A stretch of 64,000 bases of DNA from Pontibacter harenae (GCF_020907245.1 NZ_JAJJWH010000021.1:1-64000); one strand, 5' to 3'; positions 1 through 9,282 are shown, counted from the first letter of the stretch. The notes: a model not told the origin generated them from the letters alone. Program-made: numbers and translations.

Positions 1-169
1 AATATAAAATTTAGAGTAATGTAATTCTGTCCCTGTACTTATATAGTTTTGTGAAAATGTTTTCTGTGCCTATTGCAGGGGGAATAGTTATGAAGCGTAT
101 GGAGGCTTTTGCGATATAGGTAGGCTGTTGAAGAGAGAGGGCTATAGTTTTATAGATCAGCCTTTGAAG

Positions 170-189
170 GGACAGGTCGCGACCTGTCC
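170..189. repeat. REP-type palindrome, transposase 3' side
   Basis: A perfect 20-bp palindrome built on GGACAGGTCG and its reverse complement. It lies just beyond the stop codon of the minus-strand RAYT transposase. The same core recurs inside the longer palindrome at 716-749 on the other side of the gene, so the two bracket it. Flanking palindromes are typical of REP-associated transposases, which recognise such hairpins as single strands. Confidence 0.8.
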
Positions 190-204
190 GTATGAGGGGG
201 CTTG

Positions 205-696
205 CTAACGGAGGGGGCTATAGAAAAAGGTGTCGGATTGCCAGCGGGCGGGGTTATCTTGGATGTATTGCAGGATGTTGTGATAAGCTTTTTCGTGGCG
301 GATGATATGATCATGAAAAGAGCGGTGCCAGGCAAAATCTGTTAAGCCTGCCTGCCGTATCTGTTTAGAAGTAGTGGTTTTGTAGGCACTTATCAGCTCT
401 GAAACAGATTTGATTTTAGCGCCTGATGCTTTCCCCTCATAGTCGATCTCCAGAATGCCATGCACATGATTCGGCATTACGACAAAAGCATGTATAGCAA
501 GATAAGGATACTGCCGCTCCAGCCAGCGCCACTGATCTGCAGCAATTTGCCCGTATTGGTTCAACTGCATTTCAGCATCTGTTACCTCTCCAAAAATGCA
601 GGCACAATCCTTTACACAGGAAGTTATAAAATACAGCCCCTCCCTGCTGTAATCATACCCGAGCATCCTGTTCCTCTTCCTCTCAGCCAACATCAC
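205..696 (-). CDS. REP-associated tyrosine transposase (RAYT, IS200-like Y1 fold)
   Basis: This 163-aa protein has the compact single-domain layout of Y1 transposases. A beta-strand region near the N-terminus (YFITSCV) precedes the HUH motif in the segment VVMPNHVHGI around residues 72-81. The C-terminal part, with HDHIIRHEKAY and QYIQDNPARW, matches the helix that normally carries the catalytic tyrosine in RAYT proteins. The family nicks and rejoins single-stranded REP hairpins. Both flanks carry the same palindromic core, which supports an intact gene plus its cognate REP sites. The tandem ATG start could be either of the first two methionines. The family is confident, but current mobility is unknown. 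Confidence 0.88.
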   Translation of the reverse strand: MMLAERKRNRMLGYDYSREGLYFITSCVKDCACIFGEVTDAEMQLNQYGQIAADQWRWLERQYPYLAIHAFVVMPNHVHGILEIDYEGKASGAKIKSVSELISAYKTTTSKQIRQAGLTDFAWHRSFHDHIIRHEKAYHNILQYIQDNPARWQSDTFFYSPLR

Positions 697-715
697 AAAA
701 AATTAAAATACACAC

Positions 716-749
716 GTCGTACGGACAGGTCGCGACCTGTCCGTACGAC
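716..749. repeat. 34-bp perfect REP palindrome, transposase 5' side
   Basis: A perfect 17+17 palindrome with the core GGACAGGTCGCGACCTGTCC, extended by GTCGTAC and GTACGAC on the outside. It lies 20 bp upstream of the RAYT start codon. The inner 20 bases are identical to the palindrome at 170-189. It is most likely the cognate recognition site of the neighbouring transposase. Confidence 0.85.
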
Positions 750-800
750 AACCTATCTACTCAGCAGAATTCCTGCTCTCTAAACAGCGGATCTATAAAA

Positions 801-917
801 ATGACTGATCCTGATCCGCTAAGGTCTGATCCAGAAAACGCTAATACCTATCAAAATGAAGGCAATCTACTTCCCAATGCAGAATTTGCTATTAATGCAC
901 AAATATTTGATATATAG
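801..917 (+). CDS. Possible 38-aa ORF or gene remnant
   Basis: An open frame from ATG at 801 to TAG at 917. It encodes an acidic, Asn/Pro-rich peptide beginning MTDPDPLRSDPENAN. The composition is protein-like, but no family is recognised and there is no clear ribosome-binding site. It could be the surviving tail of a larger protein. It is listed because it is the only coding-like stretch in this gap. Confidence 0.2.
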   Translation: MTDPDPLRSDPENANTYQNEGNLLPNAEFAINAQIFDI

Positions 918-940
918 TTAGTTAAAGATTAAATACCTTA

Positions 941-955
941 TTGAGGTACAAATAA
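941..955. repeat. Distant copy of the integrase-proximal 15-bp motif (candidate att remnant)
   Basis: The sequence TTGAGGTACAAATAA is identical to 24987-25001, next to the integrase module. The two copies are in the same orientation, about 24.05 kb apart. Identical short direct repeats are expected at the ends of DNA integrated by a tyrosine recombinase. An att role is inference only, because the motif is AT-rich and was picked by eye. Confidence 0.35.
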
Positions 956-1760
956 GAAACAAAGGTGGTTGCTATTTTAGTTTTTAGTGCAGGGGGGTGT
1001 GTAAGTAGAGAAAAATTGGTATCAAGGTTTTATATTAGTACCCAGAGCCGAACTTGCTGGGTTTATATACGACTGTTTAAGCCTTTAAAAGTGTGTTTAT
1101 AGTCAAAAAAGGTAGATGTTTATGTAAATAAATAAAAGGAACCATTTTTTAACTGATATTCTGCCACCACCAACTTATGATTATAATATGACTTATCCTA
1201 GAATTAAATAATGAATTTACCCTTCTAAGGTAATATTGAAACCTCTATTACACATAACTCATGTTACGGTAAAAGACAACCTGCATATCTGCCTGATGGC
1301 TCTTAATAGGCCCTCTCAGGAAAAATACTCAGGTCGGCAACAGAAACTTTTGCAGGATTGAACAAATGGCAGATGCTCTATAGAAGGCATTTAGGACTTT
1401 ACTGGTACAAGTGCCTTGGAGCTGTTCACCAGCAAGTACGGGTCCAGTATAAGTTGGAGTACCTGGACTTTTTTGTTATGCCCTCTTTTACTGCAGCTGA
1501 GGAAAGGGGGGCATACTTCTCCTTCAGCCAGCCAAGGGGCTAACATACTGTTTTCTAAATTCTAAATCGACTGTTAATATTTATAGATGCATTTCACTTT
1601 TCATATAGGTTTAGAAGAGGGGCGTGAGCCCATTTTTACTTTTGTCTGCTATATATGTGCATTCAAATCTGCTATAGAAAATAAATTGAAGGAAGAAGTG
1701 GTGCATACGTTCGCTTGGTTGTATTAGATAAAAGCCCCGTATCATCTTAGCTTAGAAGTT

Positions 1761-4037
1761 ATGCCCACACTACAGGAGAACAATCAAGCATTTCAGCGAA
1801 AGTTTAACCGTCGAAATTTCCTTCAAACCGGTGCCGTTCTTGCTGGAGGCATGACGTTGCTGCCGCTCCTCAGCCATGGGGAAACGATTGGGTTTTCTGG
1901 AGCTGAGGATACCAGTTTCTGGTACCAAAAGCCTTTGCTTATTCTCCAAACAGTACTGCGGGAGCCTGACGCGAAGAACTATGACGCGAAGGCCGTGGTC
2001 CAGTACATGAAAAAGACTGGATGCAATACGCTTGTTATCAATGCGGGAGGTATCGTAGACTTTTTCCAGAACCCGTTGCCAGCTGCTAATATCAATCCTT
2101 ACATGGGCAACAGGGATATTTTAAAAGAAATAACTGAAGCCTGTCATACTGAGGGTATCAGGGTTATCGGGCGCATTGATTTCAGAGGGGCGGAAGAGCG
2201 CGTGTATAAGCAGTTCCCGGATTGGTTTAGTGTGGATGCGGATCAGAAGCCCATACAACTGGATTACACGCGGCCCCGGCTCTATGCATCCTGCTATACA
2301 GGGCAGCACCGGAATGAGTATGCCGAGGAATTTATCCATTACATCATGGGGAACTACGCCCTGGACGGTATCTGGCACAACAGTATTGCTGTAGGTGGTA
2401 TTTGCCATTGCCAACGGTGCCAAGAGTCTTTCAATGCCGCTTCTGGCAAGGCGATTCCTATAATGGCATCTGCATCTGAATCAGACCTGGAGCAGTATAT
2501 GGACTGGAAAACGCAGGTAGCAGACCAGTACATGGAGCGCATGAAAAGGGCCGTAAAGTCTTTCGGGGAGGATAAAATTTACAGTGCAGAAGTTTGGGGC
2601 ATTTTTGATGTTGGCGGGCAGATTCATGCGGGTATTGATCTTTACAATGCACGCGACCACTTTGATTTTCTGGTAAGCGTTGCTTTTCTAACAGAAAATG
2701 CAACGCATATTCATTATGAAGACCTCAACTATGCAAACACCAGCATTAAGTTCCTTAAATCGATGGCGCCTGGAAAAGAAGCCGTTATCCTTTATGGTGG
2801 TAACGGTACGGCACACAGGCTGGTAATAGACCCATCCATCGACCTGAAGATATGGTTGTGGGAGATTCTTGCGGCCGGTGGCAGATTTTGGAACTGCTAT
2901 TTTACCGGCCCATACCCGGCTGAAACTTATGACAGGCGAAACGCTTACAACCACCAAGACGCCTATAGCTTTGTGAAAACGCATGAAAAGCTCCTGGAGC
3001 AGCATGCACCTGTAGCCAATATCGGTATTTACTACTCGCGCCCCACCCGTTTGTTTTACCGGGAAAAGACGGAGGAGGGAGAATCCTTTGATGCAGCAAT
3101 CAAAGGGATGGAAACAGTTCTGACGGAAAGCCATATACCCTATGATTTTATACCAGACAACCCTATAATTAGTAAAGAAAGGCTGCAAAAGTACAAGGTG
3201 GTAATTCTTCCCAATGTCAGGTGCATGGGCGAGAAAGAGATACAGGTTCTGAAGGAGTACGTAGCGGAAGGAGGAAGTTTGGTGGCTACCTATGCTACCA
3301 GCCTCTATAATATCCATGGCGTAGAGCAGCAGGATTACGGTATGGCGGAGCTGTTTGGAGTGCATTACACTGGCAAGAAAGTGAACACGGCCAAAGATAA
3401 CTATCAGTTTATACTCGACAAAAAGCATCCAGTGGTGGTGGAAGATAGCCCGCACACAGAGCTGTTCCTGAATGCGGGGTACACGTTACTGAACAAGCCT
3501 GCAGGAGACGCAAACGTGATCTGTACCCTGGTGCCGACAGTACATAATCAGCCGCCTGAGAAAGCCTGGGTTGAGAAATGGTCTGTAGAGTTTCCTACCG
3601 TTGTTCAGAAAAACTATGGCAAGGGCAAGGTTATTTACTTCTCTAATCAGCCAGACGTGATCAGCCATGAGATGGGGCATCCTGATATTCGTAACCTGTT
3701 GTCACGCAGTATCAGGCATCTGGCTGGAAACACCCTGGCCATTGAAAGCAATGCTCCCGAGAGTGTGCATATAGGCCTCACAAAGTCTTTGGGAAAGCCA
3801 GGACAGTACATCCTGTCATTCGTCAACACAACTTCAGGGCCCACAAGGCCTATTCGCCGCCTCATTCCTGTTCATGACATTCAAGTTAAATTAAGGCTGG
3901 ATGGTAAGTCAGTTGGCAACTATAAAGTGCTGCGTTCGCAAGGAAACTGCAAAGTGAAAACAAAAGGAAGGGAGCTTGATTTACAGCTGAGTAAGTTAGA
4001 AGACTTTTGTGCTGTCCATATTCAGATGAATACCTGA
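1761..4037 (+). CDS. Tat-exported glycoside-hydrolase-like protein with beta-galactosidase trimerisation-type domain
   Basis: A 758-aa protein starting with a twin-arginine signal: NRRNFLQTG with RR at residues 17-18, then a hydrophobic stretch. This predicts folded export through the Tat system. Residues about 60-330 resemble a TIM-barrel glycosidase of the hypothetical glycosyl hydrolase 6 type, with segments such as GCNTLVINAGG, GIRVIGRIDFR and YALDGIWHNS, and a CHCQRC cysteine cluster. Residues about 430-640 resemble the GATase-like beta-galactosidase trimerisation domain (YKVVILPNVRCMGEKEI, EGGSLVATY). It is first in a PUL and followed after 134 bp by another secreted hydrolase-like gene. 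The substrate is unknown. The start is set by the Tat signal position. Confidence 0.75.
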   Translation: MPTLQENNQAFQRKFNRRNFLQTGAVLAGGMTLLPLLSHGETIGFSGAEDTSFWYQKPLLILQTVLREPDAKNYDAKAVVQYMKKTGCNTLVINAGGIVDFFQNPLPAANINPYMGNRDILKEITEACHTEGIRVIGRIDFRGAEERVYKQFPDWFSVDADQKPIQLDYTRPRLYASCYTGQHRNEYAEEFIHYIMGNYALDGIWHNSIAVGGICHCQRCQESFNAASGKAIPIMASASESDLEQYMDWKTQVADQYMERMKRAVKSFGEDKIYSAEVWGIFDVGGQIHAGIDLYNARDHFDFLVSVAFLTENATHIHYEDLNYANTSIKFLKSMAPGKEAVILYGGNGTAHRLVIDPSIDLKIWLWEILAAGGRFWNCYFTGPYPAETYDRRNAYNHQDAYSFVKTHEKLLEQHAPVANIGIYYSRPTRLFYREKTEEGESFDAAIKGMETVLTESHIPYDFIPDNPIISKERLQKYKVVILPNVRCMGEKEIQVLKEYVAEGGSLVATYATSLYNIHGVEQQDYGMAELFGVHYTGKKVNTAKDNYQFILDKKHPVVVEDSPHTELFLNAGYTLLNKPAGDANVICTLVPTVHNQPPEKAWVEKWSVEFPTVVQKNYGKGKVIYFSNQPDVISHEMGHPDIRNLLSRSIRHLAGNTLAIESNAPESVHIGLTKSLGKPGQYILSFVNTTSGPTRPIRRLIPVHDIQVKLRLDGKSVGNYKVLRSQGNCKVKTKGRELDLQLSKLEDFCAVHIQMNT

Positions 4038-4171
4038 TGTGTCTGCAATCTTCAACAACTTGCTCTGCCCTGGAAGCCCTATAATATATAGCCCTTGCAT
4101 CATACAGATGAAATCATGAGTTGGCTGATATGCTGCTCATGCCCTTTACAAGTCAAACATAATTTTAAGAT

Positions 4172-6370
4172 ATGTATCTTCTTTCCTGTGTTCACGTGCG
4201 AATAGCGTTGTTGTGTGTTTTGGGTTTTCTGCCTGGAACTGTTCTTGCGCAAGTTTCTGTTGCCTTCGATGCGGCTGAAAAGCCTATAGCGTTCGGAGTG
4301 GGTAAAATAGAGGAGGCGCTTCAGAAGTCTGGACAGAAAATTAATAAAAGCAATCTCACGGCTAGCCGCAGCAAGGCTAATATTGTTATAGAAGTAATTC
4401 CGGATGGTGCTAAGGTTGCGCTTCAGAAAGAAGGTTTTAGCGTTGCCTATGAAGGCAAAACTTTAGTTGTTACGGCCTTAGACCCGGTTGGGGCGATGTA
4501 TGGAGCGCTGCATGTGGCAGAGCAGCTGCAAATGGGGAAAACATGGCAAGCGGTATCCAGAGAAAAAGTAAACCCGCACTTAACGGTGCGAGCCCTGAAG
4601 TTTAATTTACCCTGGTCTTCCTACCGACAGGGACCAGCCATGGAAGTGCACCAGGAAGTAACCAGAGATCTTGCTTTCTGGCAAACCTTTCTGGACCAAA
4701 TGGCTGAAAACAGGTTTAACGTGCTCTCGCTATGGAACATTCATCCGTTCTCTTTTATGGTGAAGCCTACGAACTTCCCTGAAGCGAACAACTTTTCTCT
4801 CAAGGAGATGGAAGAGTGGAAGCAGTTCTGGACCACCTTGTTCCGCATGGCCAAAGAACGCGGCGTGGAGCCATACATCGTGAATTGGAACATTGCAGTG
4901 TCTCCTGAGTTTGCGCAGGCTTATGGCGTGTTGGAACGGAATGACACCTCCGAGATAGTGAAGCGCTATACCCGTGAGGTGGTAACACAGGTTATAAATG
5001 AGTATCCAGATCTGGCTGGTATAGGTATCACGCTAGCAGACTGGATGAGCAATTTTAAATCAGAAGGCGCGGCACTGCCTGATATGACGCCGAAAGACCG
5101 TGAGGATTGGGTAGAAGAAACAGTAATAGCAGGCATCAAAGCCGCCAGCAGACCTGTTAAGCTGCTGCACCGCTCAGTGCTTTCAGCCGACCCGAAGGAA
5201 ATGCGGCGTGTCATAAACAATGCCAATTTGCCTGATACAACGCTTGTAGAGATAAAGTTTAACTGGTCTCATGGTCACTCTACCCCGACGCTTGCTTTGA
5301 CGCATGACTCGCACTCAGGCCAGCGCGACGATGGCTACTGGAATCCCATACCAGACAATTACCGCATTCAGTGGATGGTGCGCAATGAAGACTTTTTTAT
5401 ACTGAGATGGGGCCAGCCGGATTTTATCAGGAAGCACATTGCCCAAAACGTGGCGCCTTATGTAAACGGCTACTTTGTGGGGTCAGAAGGATATATTCCA
5501 GCCAAGGATTTCTCGCATGCAGAAAACAAGCACCGTACCTGGGACTACGCTTTTGAAAAGCAGTGGTTGTTTTACCAGCTTTGGGGCCGACTGCTATATG
5601 ACCCTGCTACACCGGACGCGGTATTTGAGGCTGCTTTCAATAACAGGTATGCCAATGAAGTGGGCCAACCGCTGTTGCAGGCTTATGCTGCTGCCAGCCA
5701 GATGCCACTCCGATTAGCTTCTTTCTATAATGCAACCTGGGACTATACGTTGTATTCAGAAGGGTTTCTGGCGCCGTTCCCCGCTAACGGCGGCTATTAC
5801 GATGATGTTTCTTCTTTTATTTCGATTGAGGAGCTGATAGATCATCCTACCTTAGATCCTGCTTATATTTCCATTGCAGACTATGTACAGGCAACTGTAG
5901 CAAAAGAAAGTATACCTTCCAATAGGCTTAGTCCTTTAGCGCTTGCAGACTCGCTCGAGGCTGATAGTAAGAATGTACAACAGCTAGTGCGTCAGCTGCG
6001 GTTTAATGCATCGCCCACACTGTCTTGCGAGTTGGATGATCTGGAGACATGGGCTTATTTAAGTAGTTATTTCGCTGATAAGCTCAGGGCAGGAGTGGCG
6101 TTGCAGACGTACCAGCTCTCACAGAACAAGGCGCAGCAGGCGAAGGCTGTTAAGTTACTTACGCGCTGCTTAGCACATTGGCGAAAGCTAAGTGCCATCA
6201 CCGCAAAGCATTATCAGGAGGTGCCTTACATCCATGGGTACATATCAAGAGGTAATGCTTATAAGGATGCCGAGCGGTTTTCATGGGCTAAGTACCTGCC
6301 ACAGGTGGAGCACGATATCATACTTGCAAAAGAAGCAAAGGCTGCTATGACGGTTGGGGAGGGGAGGTAA
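4172..6370 (+). CDS. Secreted glycoside-hydrolase-like protein, paralogue A (GH20/GH67-type N-domain plus TIM barrel)
   Basis: This 732-aa protein has an Sec signal peptide ending near VLAQ (residues 24-27). Residues about 28-125 look like the non-catalytic alpha/beta domain that precedes the barrel in exo-acting GH20 and GH67 enzymes (VGAMYGALHVAEQL). A long barrel region follows, with RALKFNLPW, LSLWNIHPF, EIKFNWSHGHSTP, RNEDFFILRWG and GYFVGSEGYIP. The protein is clearly paralogous to the gene at 14476, with shared blocks along its full length. At the block ending strand GIGITL this copy reads AD (residues 289-290), where the other copy reads GE. Its location in a PUL suggests it trims oligosaccharides, possibly uronic-acid-containing ones. 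The exact activity is not established from sequence. Confidence 0.68.
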   Translation: MYLLSCVHVRIALLCVLGFLPGTVLAQVSVAFDAAEKPIAFGVGKIEEALQKSGQKINKSNLTASRSKANIVIEVIPDGAKVALQKEGFSVAYEGKTLVVTALDPVGAMYGALHVAEQLQMGKTWQAVSREKVNPHLTVRALKFNLPWSSYRQGPAMEVHQEVTRDLAFWQTFLDQMAENRFNVLSLWNIHPFSFMVKPTNFPEANNFSLKEMEEWKQFWTTLFRMAKERGVEPYIVNWNIAVSPEFAQAYGVLERNDTSEIVKRYTREVVTQVINEYPDLAGIGITLADWMSNFKSEGAALPDMTPKDREDWVEETVIAGIKAASRPVKLLHRSVLSADPKEMRRVINNANLPDTTLVEIKFNWSHGHSTPTLALTHDSHSGQRDDGYWNPIPDNYRIQWMVRNEDFFILRWGQPDFIRKHIAQNVAPYVNGYFVGSEGYIPAKDFSHAENKHRTWDYAFEKQWLFYQLWGRLLYDPATPDAVFEAAFNNRYANEVGQPLLQAYAAASQMPLRLASFYNATWDYTLYSEGFLAPFPANGGYYDDVSSFISIEELIDHPTLDPAYISIADYVQATVAKESIPSNRLSPLALADSLEADSKNVQQLVRQLRFNASPTLSCELDDLETWAYLSSYFADKLRAGVALQTYQLSQNKAQQAKAVKLLTRCLAHWRKLSAITAKHYQEVPYIHGYISRGNAYKDAERFSWAKYLPQVEHDIILAKEAKAAMTVGEGR

Positions 6371-6615
6371 ACCATGCATTTGCCTGCTTGTCTTGTATCA
6401 GTGCAGATACTACATTAAAGTAGCTATAAAAAAATGCAAATAAACAGCTTTGTACTTTTACCTGTCGCTACAGGGCTATGTAATACCTTCTAATATGTCA
6501 CAATGGCTTTTTTTAGATAAGGGCCATGCCTTTGCAGGTGTAGCTACAGATTAAACCTAAGCCAATGATTGGAAAGCAGGAATAAACAGAAGTAACTCCT
6601 TATGGCTGTAAAGTT

Positions 6616-7200
6616 TCAACATAAAATCAGGATAGGTATTAGAATCAGGTAGATGATTTTGTAGGCTTCAAATTTCTTCCTGATGTCGCGAAGAGCTTTG
6701 CTGATGTGGTTTTCGATGTTGCTTGTGCTTGTCTGCATAATCTCGGCAATTTCACCGTTACTTAGCCCCTCAATTCTACTCATTTCAAATACTTGCTTTC
6801 TTACAGGAGGTAAAGCAGAACATACATCTTTGAGAAGTCCGTTTAACTCCTGATAGTCTATGTAATGATCCGTTAAGTTTTCTGTCATAGCATTCTTTTC
6901 AGCTAGATATTGCGCATAGGCATGTTCATGCACCTGATGCCTTGCTTTATTATATACTATATTTCTTGCTATTCTGAAGATATATCCGTCTAAGTTTTGC
7001 TGCGGGTCCAGGCAATGTCTTTTCTCCCAGAGCTTTACAAAAGCCTCCTGCACCACTTCGTCTACATCCTCTTTGTCTTTAACAAGCTTTTTTACAAATG
7101 CAGTTAGTTTAGAGTAGAATCTATAGTAGATACTTTCAAAAGCAGCTTTGTTTCCATCTTTGAGGGCTTCAATGGTTGCTATTAAATTTACATGTTCCAT
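6616..7200 (-). CDS. ECF sigma factor, Bacteroidota PUL type, with hydrophobic C-terminal tail
   Basis: A 194-aa sigma-70 family protein of ECF type. Region 2 is seen at about residues 15-85 (FESIYYRFYSKLTAFVKKLV, DEVVQEAFVKLWE). Region 4 is at about residues 120-175 (LPPVRKQVFEMSRIEGLSNGEIAEIM, followed by the helix SNIENHISKAL). It should direct RNA polymerase to the PUL promoters and be held in check by the FecR protein encoded divergently at 8076. The last 13 residues (IIYLILIPILILC) are strongly hydrophobic, which could let the sigma touch the membrane or its anti-sigma factor. A near-perfect Shine-Dalgarno sequence precedes the ATG. Confidence 0.92.
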   Translation of the reverse strand: MEHVNLIATIEALKDGNKAAFESIYYRFYSKLTAFVKKLVKDKEDVDEVVQEAFVKLWEKRHCLDPQQNLDGYIFRIARNIVYNKARHQVHEHAYAQYLAEKNAMTENLTDHYIDYQELNGLLKDVCSALPPVRKQVFEMSRIEGLSNGEIAEIMQTSTSNIENHISKALRDIRKKFEAYKIIYLILIPILILC

Positions 7201-8075
7201 ATTGATACCTCCTTTAAAGGGTAAGCATTGAATGCTTTGAATACAGTAATTGATATAATGAAATATAATTAAATATTTGAGTACTCACAAACATATTAAA
7301 TATTTTATTACCTCAATTAAATTAACCCAAGGTGTACTAAAGGAAAAGCTCTATTCTGAAAGAGAAAAAACAGGTAGGAACTTTACTACTGATGCTATAA
7401 ATGTCTGTGTCCTTTTACTTGTTAGCCTGTAGAAGGATAGCAGATGTAGCAACGCTTTGGTGAATGGTCAAATTATTCGAAAGATATGGCCGTAATGTTT
7501 GAAAGTTTTAAAAAACTCTGAGGGCTTTTCTGCTATATGAGTTCAGGATTTGCTTGAATTAGAGCAGAATACTGTTCAAGTTGTGTTATACTTATAGCAA
7601 GTACATAGATTCCCTTCAGGCAAGAACTTTACAGAAATACATTGGAGAAAACTAATATAAACTAATTTGGCGTTAGTACTTTTTAAACCAACTTGAGATA
7701 TAATGTACTTCGCTGCTGAAAGTAAAAGGAAATTTGTTTCTAAAAGCATTTGTGAGTAATTACTTATAATGTAGTTGCTTGAAAAGGCTCCTACATCTTT
7801 CTTTTGTTGATGCTTCCTGTGTTTTACTTACTTAAAGTACTGGCTGTAAGAAGTTGAGTAGATGCAGAAATTACTGTTTCCTTTATTATTCTTTAAAGAA
7901 GCGAATAGTCTTCGCTTCAGAGACAGAGCAGGCTTATTAGCAAATTATAGAGAGGAACTCGTTCCAGGTTTTGTTTGAGTAATAACATCAGCGTATGAAA
8001 GATAAAAATAATATAATTAAGAGTGGTGCGCCGCTTAAGTTAAGTGTAATGATATAAAAGAACCTTTAAAAGGTT
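7201..8075. other. 875-bp divergent intergenic region between sigma and FecR genes
   Basis: This AT-rich region contains no ORF of note. It holds the sigma gene's Shine-Dalgarno and, just upstream, a 15-bp interrupted palindrome AAGCATTgAATGCTT at 7223-7237 that could be an operator. It must contain the promoters for both divergent genes. No clear consensus promoter could be fixed. Confidence 0.5.
7207..7213 (-). promoter_or_regulatory. Strong Shine-Dalgarno for the ECF sigma gene
   Basis: On the minus strand the sequence reads AGGAGGT, six bases before the ATG at 7200. Such a full match is unusual in Bacteroidota, where Shine-Dalgarno sequences are often weak. It fixes this start codon. Confidence 0.75.
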
Positions 8076-9113
8076 ATGGATAGCAAGCTGATAAAAAAAT
8101 ATTACGCTGGAGAATGCTCACTAGAGGAGGTACAGGAGGTGCTCGATTGGTTTAAGAGCAAGGAACTGGAACCTGAGCAGGAACAGGACCTGTACTGGTT
8201 TTGGCAGGAGGCAGACCAAGAGAAGGAAGATAGAGCCTTATCAAAGGATGCACCCTTTCTATTTGCTAGCATCATGCGGACTATAGAAAATCAGGAGAGA
8301 GATCTTGATGAGGAAGAGAAGGAGGGCGGAAAAGTAAAGATGCTAAACCATTGTAACTGGATGCTAAAGGCCGCTGCTGCCTTAGTTTTGCCAGCAATTT
8401 TCGTGTGGCTGCTCACCAGCCACTTCGTTAATAAAGAGAGTGTTGCTCCTGAACTTGTTACCGTAGAGGCCGAGCCGGGAACACACAAAAAGATACTTCT
8501 GGAAGACGGGTCAACAATATTTCTACATGCAGGAAGCTCAGTTTCTTACTTGCAGCATTTTCCCAACCATAAAAGAGAAATTGTACTTCAAGGTGAAGCT
8601 TTCTTCGAAGTAGCAAAAGACAGCTTACGGCCTTTTATCGTGAAGTCGGGTGTGCTGTTAACGCAGGCTCTGGGCACCTCCTTTAACATAAGGTACAGGC
8701 AAGAGGATAAAAATATCTCTGTTGCATTAGCAACAGGAGTTGTTAAGGTGGAGAAGCAGGAGGGGCAAAATACCGCGCAGCTTGTAAAGCTGCTGCCTGG
8801 CCAACAATTAGGGTATAATATAGCAAATAAGAATTTTACTGTATGTGCTTATGAACCGCAGGAAGTACTGAGCTGGCGTAAAGGTATTTTATACTTTAAA
8901 AAAGCCAATATAGAACAGATAATATACAAATTGGAGAACTGGTATGGTGTTGATATAGAGGTGACGGGAAAAGTGCCGACGGACGAAGACGAATGGTTTT
9001 ATACAGGTGCCTACGATAATCAGAATCTGGAAAGTGTATTGGATGGAATTGGCTTTGTGAAGTACTTCTCCTATAAGAAAGAAGGTGATAAAGTGTACAT
9101 AATGTTTAATTAA
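8076..9113 (+). CDS. FecR-family anti-sigma factor
   Basis: This 345-aa protein has the usual Bacteroidota FecR layout. A cytoplasmic N-terminal helix bundle (IKKYYAGECSLEEVQEVLDWF) binds sigma. One membrane segment lies at about residues 94-117 (NWMLKAAAALVLPAIFVWLL). A periplasmic FecR domain at about 127-230 carries EAEPGTHKKILLEDGS and VLQGEAFFEVAKD. A C-terminal DUF4974-type domain follows (about 270-345). It should relay the state of the STN-bearing SusC receptor to the ECF sigma factor. It lies upstream of and in line with susC, with two hairpins in between. Confidence 0.93.
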   Translation: MDSKLIKKYYAGECSLEEVQEVLDWFKSKELEPEQEQDLYWFWQEADQEKEDRALSKDAPFLFASIMRTIENQERDLDEEEKEGGKVKMLNHCNWMLKAAAALVLPAIFVWLLTSHFVNKESVAPELVTVEAEPGTHKKILLEDGSTIFLHAGSSVSYLQHFPNHKREIVLQGEAFFEVAKDSLRPFIVKSGVLLTQALGTSFNIRYRQEDKNISVALATGVVKVEKQEGQNTAQLVKLLPGQQLGYNIANKNFTVCAYEPQEVLSWRKGILYFKKANIEQIIYKLENWYGVDIEVTGKVPTDEDEWFYTGAYDNQNLESVLDGIGFVKYFSYKKEGDKVYIMFN

Positions 9114-9157
9114 AAATAAAGTTACTGTATGAAATAAAAGTACCCTTTACTTAATAA

Positions 9158-9233
9158 GCAGTTAAGCTTCGGGAGGGAAGCCTAACTGCACCTGTCACAT
9201 CAACGACCAATGTTGGCGCATGCTGCCGTTGAT
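9158..9233 (+). promoter_or_regulatory. Two consecutive hairpins in the fecR-susC gap
   Basis: The first hairpin pairs 9158-9170 with 9177-9189: GCAGTTA and GCTTC against GAAGC and TAACTGC, with one mismatch and a six-base loop. The second pairs ATCAACG at 9199-9205 with CGTTGAT at 9227-9233. Neither is followed by a clean T-run. They could lower read-through from fecR, protect the 5' end of the susC message, or act as an attenuator. The function is inferred. Confidence 0.5.
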
Positions 9234-9282
9234 GAGGCTTTGTTGTCAAATTTTGTCTCAAAATTTAAAAACCCCCAAATTT

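Larger units (their letters stand above)
750..1760. other. Intergenic region without a convincing gene
   Basis: About 1 kb of AT-rich DNA between the RAYT unit and the PUL. It holds a 38-codon open stretch (801-917) and a 15-bp copy of the motif found beside the integrase (941-955). The one ORF over 60 codons, 1358-1543, has no recognisable features. The region could be the worn end of an integrated element or regulatory DNA for the Tat-exported protein. Neither is demonstrated. Confidence 0.5.

Noticed and set aside
1358..1543. 61-codon ORF in the left intergenic region
   Set aside because: No recognisable motif, no ribosome-binding site and no neighbour context.
2688..3455. 255-codon antisense ORF inside the Tat-exported hydrolase gene
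   Set aside because: It lies wholly opposite a strong coding gene and its peptide lacks any domain pattern.
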